Shown here in pieces: positions 32,929 to 39,844 of a DNA stretch of 40,072 bases (its first letter is position 1; each line of letters starts with the position of its first letter). The translations under genes were made by a program, and so were the position numbers. Below the pieces are notes generated by a model. The model was not told the origin of the DNA, searched no databases, and saw nothing but the letters and a program-made list of their open reading frames with translations. Source of the stretch: an uncultured Bacilli bacterium (GTDB lineage: Bacteria; Bacillota_I; Bacilli_A; RF39; UBA660); the NCBI GenBank assembly GCA_947630955.1, contig CANRJK010000003.1, forward strand, positions 1 to 40,072, written 5' to 3'.

Positions 32929-34170
32929 ATGAAACATATTTATACTAGTCTTGACATTGGTTCTGATAGTATAAAAATTGTTGTTTGTGAGTTATACAAA
33001 AATAAGTTAAACTTATTAGCTTGTGCTTCATACAAATCAAAGGGCATCAAGAAGGGGTTAATTGTCGATGTAGATGCTGCTTCTTCAAGTATTAGAGGCG
33101 CAATTATGCAAATTGAAAATATTCTTGGTGTCAAAATTGATAAAGTTATTGCTTCTGTACCTAGTTATTTAGCTGAATATTCAGTTATTAAAGCTGTTAT
33201 TGACGTTCCTTCTAAAATAGTAACAAAAAAAGATATTTTAGATGTTATCGACAAAGCTATTGCTTCTAAAACGTTAGAAGATAAGGAAGTTGTTACAGCT
33301 TTACCTGTTGATTTTAAGTTAGATAATGGTATAAGCATCAAAGATCCTTTAAATATGGAAACCCAAAAATTAGGTGTTCGAGCTGTTTTAGTAACCACAC
33401 CTAAGAAGAATATTTACTCTGTCGTAGGTCTTTTAGAAAGTATGAACATAACAACGGTTGATATATCTACTAATGGTATTGGGGACTTTTATGCCTTTAA
33501 AAATAAAGAAATAACTAAAGGTGTAAGCGCAATTATTAATATTGGTAGTGAAATAACTAATATTTCATTATATAATCGAGGAATAATTGTTAAGAGTTCT
33601 ATTATTAATATGGCTGGTAAAAATATCGATAAAGATATTTCTTATATGTATAAAACAGATCGTGAGACTTCTGAAAATCTTAAAATACATTTTGCTTTAG
33701 CTCATAAACATAATGCTAGTACTAGTGATATGTGTGATATAAAAACATCTTTAGATGATGAACTTCGAATCAACCAATTTGAAATATCAGAAGTTGTTTC
33801 TTCAAGAATTGAGGAAATCCTTAATTTGGCTAAAAAAGAACTTAATATATTGACAAGTAAAAAAATTGATTATATTATTATAACAGGGGGTACAAGTAAT
33901 ATGGCTGATATCGAGTATGTTGCCAGTGATGTTTTTGGTAAAGATATTCGCATTGGAAATATTAGGTTAGTTGGTATCCGTGATAATAAATATTCGTCAT
34001 GTGTGGGAAATGTTGTTTATTTTATCAGTAAGCTTAAATTAAAAGGACAAGATTATTTAATGTTTAGTGCTGATGACATTTCTAGATTGTCTAGTATTAG
34101 AAAGAGTTATCAAGAAATAGATAATGAGAAGATGTTAGGAAATTTGATGGAATATTTTTATAGCGAATAG
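32929..34170 (+). CDS. ftsA: Cell-division protein FtsA
   Basis: 413 aa, actin-like ATPase fold. Phosphate-1 motif is 'SLDIGSDSIKIVVCE'; the 1C subdomain includes 'SYKSKGIKKGLIVDVDAA'; phosphate-2 is 'AIINIGSEITNISLY'; the adenosine motif is 'YIIITGGTSNMADIE'. The C-terminus ends 'NLMEYFYSE', a possible amphipathic membrane-binding tip. FtsA tethers FtsZ to the membrane. It is 13 bp upstream of ftsZ and in the same transcript. Confidence 0.94.
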   Translation: MKHIYTSLDIGSDSIKIVVCELYKNKLNLLACASYKSKGIKKGLIVDVDAASSSIRGAIMQIENILGVKIDKVIASVPSYLAEYSVIKAVIDVPSKIVTKKDILDVIDKAIASKTLEDKEVVTALPVDFKLDNGISIKDPLNMETQKLGVRAVLVTTPKKNIYSVVGLLESMNITTVDISTNGIGDFYAFKNKEITKGVSAIINIGSEITNISLYNRGIIVKSSIINMAGKNIDKDISYMYKTDRETSENLKIHFALAHKHNASTSDMCDIKTSLDDELRINQFEISEVVSSRIEEILNLAKKELNILTSKKIDYIIITGGTSNMADIEYVASDVFGKDIRIGNIRLVGIRDNKYSSCVGNVVYFISKLKLKGQDYLMFSADDISRLSSIRKSYQEIDNEKMLGNLMEYFYSE

Positions 34171-34183
34171 GAGGATATAATGT

Positions 34184-35269
34184 ATGTTTGGATTAGAAAT
34201 GGATCAAATAGCGAAAATTAAAGTTATCGGTGTCGGTGGTGGTGGAAACAACGCCGTTAATCGTATGATAGATTCTGGGGTAAAAGGAGTAGAATTTATA
34301 GTTGCTAACACAGATTTACAAGTTTTAAATTGTTCTAAGGCACCTGTTAAAATACAAATAGGAGAAGCTTTAACTGGTGGTCGTGGAGCTGGTGCTAAAC
34401 CAGAAATAGGTAGAGAAGCAGCTATGGAAAGTAAAAAAGAGATTGAAGATGCCTTAAGTGGAGCCGATATGGTTTTTATAACTTGTGGTATGGGTGGTGG
34501 AACAGGAACTGGTGCAGCCCCTGTTATTGCACAAATAGCTCAAGAATTAGGTGCTCTTACTGTTGGTATTGTCACTAAACCATTTTCTTTTGAAGGAAAA
34601 AGAAGAATGGAACAAGCTATCTCTGGATTAGAAGAATTAAAAAAGAATGTTGATACTTTAATTGTTATTCCAAATGATCGTTTAAGAGAAATTATCGATA
34701 AAAAGACCCCATTACTTGAATCATTTAGAGAAGTTGATAATGTTTTACGTCGTGGTGTTCAATCTATTTCCGATTTAATTGCTGTAGCTGGTTTAATTAA
34801 TTTGGATTTTGCTGATGTTAAAACAGTTATGGAAAAACGTGGTAACGCTTTAATTGGTATTGGTATAGGACAGGGCGAAAATCGTGCTACTGAAGCTGCT
34901 CGTCAAGCTGTTGCCAGTCCCTTACTTGAAACAAGTATTAGTGGTGCTACAGATGCTATTATCAATGTAACTGGTGGTAGTAATTTAACTTTATTTGAAG
35001 TAGAAGAAGCAGCAGAAGTCATCCGTACAAGCGCTAATACTGATATGAATGCTATCTTTGGTGCTGTAATTAATGAAAACCTAAATGATGAAATTATTGT
35101 AACTGTTATTGCTACTGGTTTTGAAGAAAATAGTGAACCATTATACCATTCTTATTCTCATCAAGAGGACGAAGAAGAAAAACACCATGTACCAGATATT
35201 GATGAAGATGATGACGACGACGATGATAGTGGTATTCCAACTTTCTTAAGAAAAAGAGGAGGCTTTTAA
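34184..35269 (+). CDS. ftsZ: Cell-division GTPase FtsZ
   Basis: 361 aa. GTP-binding motif '[13 protein letters not shown]', '[13 protein letters not shown]' at the N-terminus, the T7 catalytic loop in '[12 protein letters not shown]', a short Asp-rich linker (about 335-350) and a C-terminal peptide '[12 protein letters not shown]' that binds FtsA/SepF. An ATG at 34180 is out of frame; ATG 34184 with AGGAGG upstream gives the family N-terminus. It forms the cytokinetic ring. Confidence 0.98.
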   Translation: MFGLEMDQIAKIKVIGVGGGGNNAVNRMIDSGVKGVEFIVANTDLQVLNCSKAPVKIQIGEALTGGRGAGAKPEIGREAAMESKKEIEDALSGADMVFITCGMGGGTGTGAAPVIAQIAQELGALTVGIVTKPFSFEGKRRMEQAISGLEELKKNVDTLIVIPNDRLREIIDKKTPLLESFREVDNVLRRGVQSISDLIAVAGLINLDFADVKTVMEKRGNALIGIGIGQGENRATEAARQAVASPLLETSISGATDAIINVTGGSNLTLFEVEEAAEVIRTSANTDMNAIFGAVINENLNDEIIVTVIATGFEENSEPLYHSYSHQEDEEEKHHVPDIDEDDDDDDDSGIPTFLRKRGGF

Positions 35270-35283
35270 GTCAAGCCTTTTTT
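35260..35283 (+). terminator. Intrinsic terminator directly after ftsZ
   Basis: AGGCTT (35260-35265) and AAGCCT (35273-35278) plus adjacent wobble pairs, followed by a T-run. The ftsZ stop codon lies in the loop. Confidence 0.65.
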
Positions 35284-35290
35284 GATAACA

Positions 35291-35321
35291 AAAAAATGTC
35301 TAGATTATTTTGACATTTTTT
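35291..35321. terminator. Bidirectional terminator between ftsZ and the minus-strand gene
   Basis: AAAAAATGTC (35291-35300) pairs with GACATTTTTT (35312-35321), a perfect 10-bp stem with A- and T-runs on its flanks. The minus-strand stop codon (35305-35307) lies in the loop. Confidence 0.75.
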
Positions 35322-35691
35322 TTGCTTTTTCCTCATTAAGCAATTGGTTGTAATATATATTACCATAATATTGCCTAGCTTCCAAAAGGGCCTTTCTTCT
35401 ACTAAAGGTCTTCTTCTTTTTACCATTTTGTGTATAATATTTACTTAATGGCTCAGTATAATTTACCACATAACTTATCGTATTTAAATCTCGGGTATGT
35501 GAAATATTTCGATGCATATTTTCTAAATCAATATATTTATCTCCAACTTTTCTTAAAATAGTTGTATAACCATAACCAGAAATACCCATTACTAACATAT
35601 TACCAACATTTAAACCACTCATATCATTATCAGGATAGTAAACATCAATAGTTGCTAAAAATAAATCATTAATATCATATTTTTCAAACAT
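35305..35691 (-). CDS. Hypothetical protein, 128 aa
   Basis: Not recognised. The start is placed at 35691 (MFEKYDINDLF) because AAAGGAG lies 8 nt upstream on the minus strand; the longer frame reaching 35739 has no such site before it. The protein has a beta-rich first half ('FLATIDVYYPDNDMSGLN', 'GYGYTTILRKVGDKYIDLEN') and a basic C-terminal helix ('KKKTFSRRKALLEARQYY'). No membrane segment. It lies between ftsZ and spoIIGA on the opposite strand, which may be coincidental. Confidence 0.65.
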   Translation of the reverse strand: MFEKYDINDLFLATIDVYYPDNDMSGLNVGNMLVMGISGYGYTTILRKVGDKYIDLENMHRNISHTRDLNTISYVVNYTEPLSKYYTQNGKKKKTFSRRKALLEARQYYGNIYYNQLLNEEKAKKMSK

Positions 35692-35775
35692 ATCTAAAAC
35701 TCCTTTCCAATATAATACATCAAAAATATTAAAAGTCAATCAAATAAGATAAATATTATCCAAATAGAAAAAACG

Positions 35776-35805
35776 ACATAAAAATTTATGTTCTTTTTTT
35801 ATAAT
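35776..35805 (+). promoter_or_regulatory. Hairpin and -10 box before spoIIGA
   Basis: ACATAAA (35776-35782) and TTTATGT (35785-35791) form an inverted repeat followed by a T-run ending in a perfect TATAAT (35800-35805). ACGACA at 35773-35778 is a possible -35/0A-box-like element 21 bp from the -10. The element may be the regulated spoIIG promoter, or a plus-strand terminator protecting this region from read-through; both are inferences. Confidence 0.45.
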
Positions 35806-35820
35806 GATTTTGGTGATAAG

Positions 35821-36597
35821 ATGAAAGTTTATTTAGATCTAATTTTAATTTTAAATTTCTTTCTTGATTTTTTTCTTCTTTTAACACCAGGAATTATTTT
35901 AAAAAGAAATATTAATATTAAATTAATAACGACAAGTGCTTTTATTGGTAGTTTAACTATCTTAATTCTTTTTTTTGATATGACATCTTTATCACTTTTT
36001 ATCATTAAATTAATATTAAGTATTATTATGATTATTGTAGCTTATCCAAAGAAAAATCTTAAATATTTTTTTTATAATTTACTCCTTTTTTATATTGCAA
36101 GTCTTTTCTTAGGTGGAACTTTGTACATGCTAAATATTAATTTATCATATAAAAATAATGGTGTTATCTTTTATCACCATGGACTAGGAATTAATTTTCT
36201 TATGCTTATCTTTTTAGCGCCTTTAATCTTAATATTTTATATTAAAGAACAAAAAATTATTAAAAATAAATATAATAATTATTATAAGGTAAGCATAAAT
36301 ATTAATGAAAGGCAAATAAAAGGAACAGGTTATATTGATAGTGGGAATAATTTAACTTATAAAAGAAGACCAGTTATTTTAATTGATAAAAGAAAGGTTA
36401 TCTTTTTAAAAGAAGAATATAGGATAATTCCCTATAAAGTTGTTAATAAAACATCATTTTTAAAAATATATAAGTGTGATTATGTAAAAATAAATAATAA
36501 AATTATTAAGAACATTTATCTTGGAATTAGTGATGATTCTTTTAATATTGATGGAGTTGATATTCTTTTAAATAATAAATTAATGGAGGACATATGA
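35821..36597 (+). CDS. spoIIGA: SpoIIGA-like sporulation protease (pro-sigma-E processing)
   Basis: 258 aa from ATG 35821 (MKVYLDLILILNFFLD), the typical SpoIIGA start, with TTTGGTGAT upstream; an in-frame start at 35788 is less likely. Five membrane helices span residues 1 to about 150. The cytoplasmic protease half has 'GTGYIDSGNNLTY', matching the aspartic-protease-like D-T/S-G-N motif of SpoIIGA. The family cleaves the pro-sequence from sigma-E in the mother cell after a forespore signal. It overlaps sigE by 4 bp, and the two genes follow ftsAZ, as in Bacillus, which makes the assignment strong despite low conservation. Confidence 0.85.
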   Translation: MKVYLDLILILNFFLDFFLLLTPGIILKRNINIKLITTSAFIGSLTILILFFDMTSLSLFIIKLILSIIMIIVAYPKKNLKYFFYNLLLFYIASLFLGGTLYMLNINLSYKNNGVIFYHHGLGINFLMLIFLAPLILIFYIKEQKIIKNKYNNYYKVSININERQIKGTGYIDSGNNLTYKRRPVILIDKRKVIFLKEEYRIIPYKVVNKTSFLKIYKCDYVKINNKIIKNIYLGISDDSFNIDGVDILLNNKLMEDI

Positions 36598-37271
36598 TTA
36601 GAAAAATAATAACTTTTATTAGAAACTTATTTCTTAAAAACATTTATTTTGTTGGTAGCTTAGATAAATTACCAGAACCTTTAACAAAAGAAGAAGAAGT
36701 CTTTTACGTAAAAAAAGGAACAAAAGAGGCTAAAAATAAATTAATCGAACATAATCTTCGACTTGTTGTTTTTTTAGCTAAAAAATATGAAAATACTGGC
36801 GTCGATTTAGAGGATTTAGTTAGTATTGGAACAATTGGTTTAATTAAAGGTGTTGAAACTTATAATTTAGATAAAAACATTAAACTTGCAACGTATGCAT
36901 CAAGATGTATTGACAACGAAATATTAATGTATTTAAGAAAAAATAAAAAAAGACGTGGTGAGATAAGCTTTGAAGATAGTTTAAGTTATGATTCAGAGGG
37001 GAATGAACTTCATTTAGAAGATATTTTGGGTACAGATGATGATATTGTTACAAGAAATTTAGAAAGAGAAACAGAAAGGAAACTACTTTATGAAGAAATT
37101 GAAAAGTTAAATAAACGAGATAAAGAAATTATGATTATGCGTTATGGTTTAAATAATCAAAAAGAATTAACCCAAAAAGAAGTAGCGCATAAACTAGGAA
37201 TTAGTCAATCTTACATATCACGTATTGAAAAAAAAGTAATTAACAGATTACAGGTTTTAAATAGATATTAG
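36594..37271 (+). CDS. sigE: Sporulation sigma factor sigma-E (pro-form)
   Basis: 225 aa. GGAGG precedes ATG 36594, which overlaps the spoIIGA stop. A short amphipathic basic N-terminus (MIRKIITFIRNLFLKN) is the likely pro-sequence. Then come 'YFVGSLDKLPEPLTKEEE', region 2 ('NLRLVVFLAKKYENTGVD', 'LATYASRCIDNEILMYLR'), 'LEDILGTDDDIVT', and the region 4 helix-turn-helix ('KEVAHKLGISQSYISRIEK'). These match SigE closely. It drives the early mother-cell sporulation programme. In Bacillus sigG follows; here an ABC-F gene does. Confidence 0.9.
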   Translation: MIRKIITFIRNLFLKNIYFVGSLDKLPEPLTKEEEVFYVKKGTKEAKNKLIEHNLRLVVFLAKKYENTGVDLEDLVSIGTIGLIKGVETYNLDKNIKLATYASRCIDNEILMYLRKNKKRRGEISFEDSLSYDSEGNELHLEDILGTDDDIVTRNLERETERKLLYEEIEKLNKRDKEIMIMRYGLNNQKELTQKEVAHKLGISQSYISRIEKKVINRLQVLNRY

Positions 37272-37292
37272 TTAACTAACTAATATTTTTTT
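37265..37292 (+). terminator. Intrinsic terminator of spoIIGA-sigE
   Basis: A perfect 9-bp stem (37265-37273 with 37278-37286), loop AACT, then six T. The TAG stop of sigE (37269-37271) lies in the 5' arm. Confidence 0.85.
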
Positions 37293-37293
37293 A

Positions 37294-37302
37294 TGTTATA
37301 AT
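37294..37302 (+). promoter_or_regulatory. Extended -10 promoter of the ABC-F gene
   Basis: TGTTATAAT, a perfect TGnTATAAT, directly after the sigE terminator and 30 bases before the ATG. Confidence 0.6.
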
Positions 37303-37332
37303 ACATATGTAACTTTAATAGGAAGTGATTTT

Positions 37333-38922
37333 ATGTTAATTACCGAAAATGTTGGTTTAAGATTTGGGAAAAGAATCTTATTTGAAAATGTTAATTTGAA
37401 GTTTGAAAATGATAATTGTTATGGAGTAATTGGTGCTAATGGAGCAGGGAAATCAACTTTTCTTAAAATATTAAGTGGTCAGATAGAATCAACTAGTGGA
37501 CAAGTTATTACTGGTAAAGATGAGCGAATATCTTTTTTGATGCAAAACCATAATGCTTATGATGAATACAATGTTATTGATACAGTTATAATGGGTGATA
37601 AACAACTATATGATATAAAAACAGAAAAAGAACAACTTTATATGAAAACTGACTTTACAACCGAAGATGGTATGCGTGCTGGTATTTTAGAAGATTTATT
37701 TCTTAAAAAAAATGGATGGCAAGCTGAAAGTGATGCTGCTATTTTATTAAGTGGTTTAGGAGTAAATATATCTTTACATAACCAAATGATGAAAGATTTA
37801 AAGGAAATAGATAAAGTAAAAGTCATGTTAGCTCAAGCTTTATTTGGTGATCCTGATATTTTACTTTTAGATGAACCTACCAATGGACTTGATTTAGATA
37901 GTAAAAACTGGCTAGAGGAATTTCTTTTAGATTTTAAAAACACAGTTATTGTTATATCTCATGACCGTCATTTTTTAAATAAAATATGTACACATATGGT
38001 TGATATTGATTATGAAAAAATAACTATGTTTGCTGGCAATTATGACTTTTGGTATGAATCTAGTAAATTAATTCAAAAACAAATGCGTGAATCTAATAAG
38101 AAAAAAGAAGAACGTATAGCTGAACTACAAGACTTTATTAGACGCTTTAGCGCTAATGCTTCCAAATCTAAGCAAGCTACAAGTCGTAAAAAGTCATTAG
38201 AAAAAATTAAATTAGAAGAAATTAAGCCAAGTAGTCGTAAATATCCTTATATTAATTTTGAACCAGAAAAATATTTAGGTAAAGAGGGTATTTATTTAGA
38301 TAAAGTTAATAAAAAGATTGATGGTGTTGAGGTCATCAAAAATATGCGTTTAAATATCAAACCAGGTGATAAAATTGCCTTAATTGGAAATAACGAACTT
38401 GCTAAAACAACGCTTTTACGTCTTTTAGCTGGAGATCTAACACCAGATAGTGGGGAAATAAAAATAGGTACGACAGTTACTAGATCTTATTATCCTAAAA
38501 ATAGTGATGCTTATTTTAAAAAAGATATTAATATGATTGAGTGGTTAAGAGAATACTCAGAAAATAAAGATGAAACCTTTGTTAGAAGTTTTTTAGGGAG
38601 AATGTTATTTTCTGGTGATGAAACATTAAAAAAAGTAAGCGTCTTATCAGGTGGTGAAAAGGTACGCTGTATGCTTTCTAAAATGATGTTAGAACATGCT
38701 AATCATCTATTTTTAGATGAACCAACTAATCACTTGGACATGGAATCCATATCGGCTTTAAATGAAGGACTGCAGCATTTTAAAGGTAGTATTGTTTTTG
38801 CCACCTTCGATCAACAATTAATTGAAACTTTAGCGACCAGAATTATTGAAATAAAAGAAGATGGTTCTTATATTGATAAAGAATTAACTTATGAGGAATA
38901 TATGAAACGTTATGGAAAATAG
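37333..38922 (+). CDS. ABC-F family ATPase (YbiT/YkpA-like)
   Basis: 529 aa, two ABC domains with no membrane segments. Domain 1 has Walker A 'GANGAGKSTF', a degenerate signature ('LKEIDKVKVMLAQALFGDP'), Walker B 'ILLLDEPTNGLD' and H-switch 'ISHDRHFL'. A linker of about 80 residues is basic ('KKKEERIAELQDFIRRFSAN'). Domain 2 has 'LIGNNELAKTTLLRL' as Walker A with Ala where Gly precedes the Lys, a good signature 'VLSGGEKVRCML', Walker B 'HLFLDEPTNHLD', and 'FATFDQQL' where the switch His should be. ABC-F proteins act on ribosomes in translation control or antibiotic protection. AGGAAGTGAT precedes the ATG. It overlaps the next gene by 11 bp. Confidence 0.93.
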   Translation: MLITENVGLRFGKRILFENVNLKFENDNCYGVIGANGAGKSTFLKILSGQIESTSGQVITGKDERISFLMQNHNAYDEYNVIDTVIMGDKQLYDIKTEKEQLYMKTDFTTEDGMRAGILEDLFLKKNGWQAESDAAILLSGLGVNISLHNQMMKDLKEIDKVKVMLAQALFGDPDILLLDEPTNGLDLDSKNWLEEFLLDFKNTVIVISHDRHFLNKICTHMVDIDYEKITMFAGNYDFWYESSKLIQKQMRESNKKKEERIAELQDFIRRFSANASKSKQATSRKKSLEKIKLEEIKPSSRKYPYINFEPEKYLGKEGIYLDKVNKKIDGVEVIKNMRLNIKPGDKIALIGNNELAKTTLLRLLAGDLTPDSGEIKIGTTVTRSYYPKNSDAYFKKDINMIEWLREYSENKDETFVRSFLGRMLFSGDETLKKVSVLSGGEKVRCMLSKMMLEHANHLFLDEPTNHLDMESISALNEGLQHFKGSIVFATFDQQLIETLATRIIEIKEDGSYIDKELTYEEYMKRYGK

Positions 38923-39604
38923 ACTATTTATTAAAAATAATATTGAGCGAATAAAAAAGGGAAGTTATACAGTCTTTCTAGATCCTATCCAAAGAAAAGA
39001 AATAATTAATGTCTTAAGAAAAAATAATATTTTTTATGAAGAATTTATTCCATTTGAAGATGCTACTAAAACAATAATATATAGTAAAGCAAAACCAGTA
39101 ATTAGTTTATTAAAAATAAATAGTAAGCATTCTTTTAAACATAATGAAATATTAGGGACTTTATTTAGTCACAATATATCACCAACTAAATATGGTGATA
39201 TTATTGTTAGTGATGAAAGCTATTTAATAGTTTTAGATTCAATTAAAAACTATCTTATCTTAAATTTTAATCTTATTGGTAGATATAAAGTTAATCTTGA
39301 AGAAGTAAACCTCAGTATTATTAAAGACTATCATATTGATTACATTGAATTGACCATTTTAACTAATAGTTTAAGATTAGATACAGTTATTTCATCATTA
39401 ATTAATACCAGCAGAAAGAAAACAGAAGAATTGTTAAGTAATAAATTAGTTTTAGTTAACTATAGTATTAACAATAAAAAAGATTATCTATTAAAAGATA
39501 ATGATATTATTAGTATTAGAAAATATGGCAAATACCTTTTTAAAGGCCTTATTAATACAACTAAAAAAGGTAAATATCTAATTAAAATATTAAAATATAA
39601 ATAA
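38912..39604 (+). CDS. ylmH: YlmH-like S4-domain RNA-binding protein
   Basis: 230 aa. The N-terminal domain includes 'RIKKGSYTVFLDPIQRKEI', 'FIPFEDATKTIIY' and 'LGTLFSHNISPTKYGDIIV', typical of YlmH. The C-terminal S4 domain has 'SLRLDTVISSLINTSRKKT' and 'LLKDNDIISIRKYGKY'. In Firmicutes YlmH lies in the division cluster near divIVA and is linked to the ribosome (RQC-type tRNA/50S binding). Here it ends a two-gene unit with the ABC-F ATPase, another ribosome-acting protein. The 11-bp overlap implies coupling. Confidence 0.88.
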   Translation: MENRLFIKNNIERIKKGSYTVFLDPIQRKEIINVLRKNNIFYEEFIPFEDATKTIIYSKAKPVISLLKINSKHSFKHNEILGTLFSHNISPTKYGDIIVSDESYLIVLDSIKNYLILNFNLIGRYKVNLEEVNLSIIKDYHIDYIELTILTNSLRLDTVISSLINTSRKKTEELLSNKLVLVNYSINNKKDYLLKDNDIISIRKYGKYLFKGLINTTKKGKYLIKILKYK

Positions 39605-39635
39605 AACAAAACATCAAGAAAAATGTTTTGTTTTT
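39603..39635 (+). terminator. Strong intrinsic terminator after ylmH
   Basis: A 12-bp stem (39603-39614 with 39623-39634) around CAAGAAAA, ending in T-runs. It separates ylmH from the invertible segment. Its mirror-symmetric A/T runs could also stop a transcript from the leftward promoter at 39686-39714. Confidence 0.85.
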
Positions 39636-39644
39636 CGTCTTTCA

Positions 39645-39666
39645 GTCCTTAAGTTATTTACTTAAG
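39645..39666 (+). repeat. Left inverted repeat (22 bp) of a putative invertible segment
   Basis: The 22 bases are the exact reverse complement of 39807-39828. The arm itself is nearly palindromic: GTCCTTAAGT, asymmetric core TATTT, ACTTAAG. This is the layout of a tyrosine-recombinase core site. Confidence 0.7.
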
Positions 39667-39685
39667 TTCTCATAATTCTAATAAA

Positions 39686-39714
39686 ATAATATCATTTTTT
39701 ATATGAATTGTAAA
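39686..39714 (-). promoter_or_regulatory. Leftward promoter inside the putative invertible segment
   Basis: On the minus strand: TTTACA (39714-39709), 17-bp spacer, TATTAT (39691-39686), preceded by TGA, giving a TGnTATTAT extended -10. It is the strongest promoter in the gap and points away from the surface-protein gene at 39845. Inversion between the repeats would place it about 50 bp upstream of that gene, reading into it. Confidence 0.65.
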
Positions 39715-39806
39715 GCTTTTTTGTTTTCATAAAAGCAATATAAAAAGACTATTTTTATTTTCTATTATTTCTTATATACCCTTTTAATTTCAACAAAGTA
39801 GTTGTC

Positions 39807-39828
39807 CTTAAGTAAATAACTTAAGGAC
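39807..39828 (-). repeat. Right inverted repeat (22 bp) of a putative invertible segment
   Basis: Exact reverse complement of 39645-39666. With its left neighbours (39804-39828) it forms a perfect 10-5-10 palindrome, GTCCTTAAGT/AAATA/ACTTAAGGAC, ending 6 bases before the ribosome-binding site of the next gene. No T-run follows, so it is not a terminator. Confidence 0.7.
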
Positions 39829-39844
39829 ACATTTGGAGGGCAAT

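Noticed and set aside
39804-39828. Perfect palindrome as an intrinsic terminator or attenuator of the surface gene
   Set aside because: No T-run follows the stem, and a near-perfect inverted copy exists 140 bp upstream, which fits paired recombination or operator sites better.
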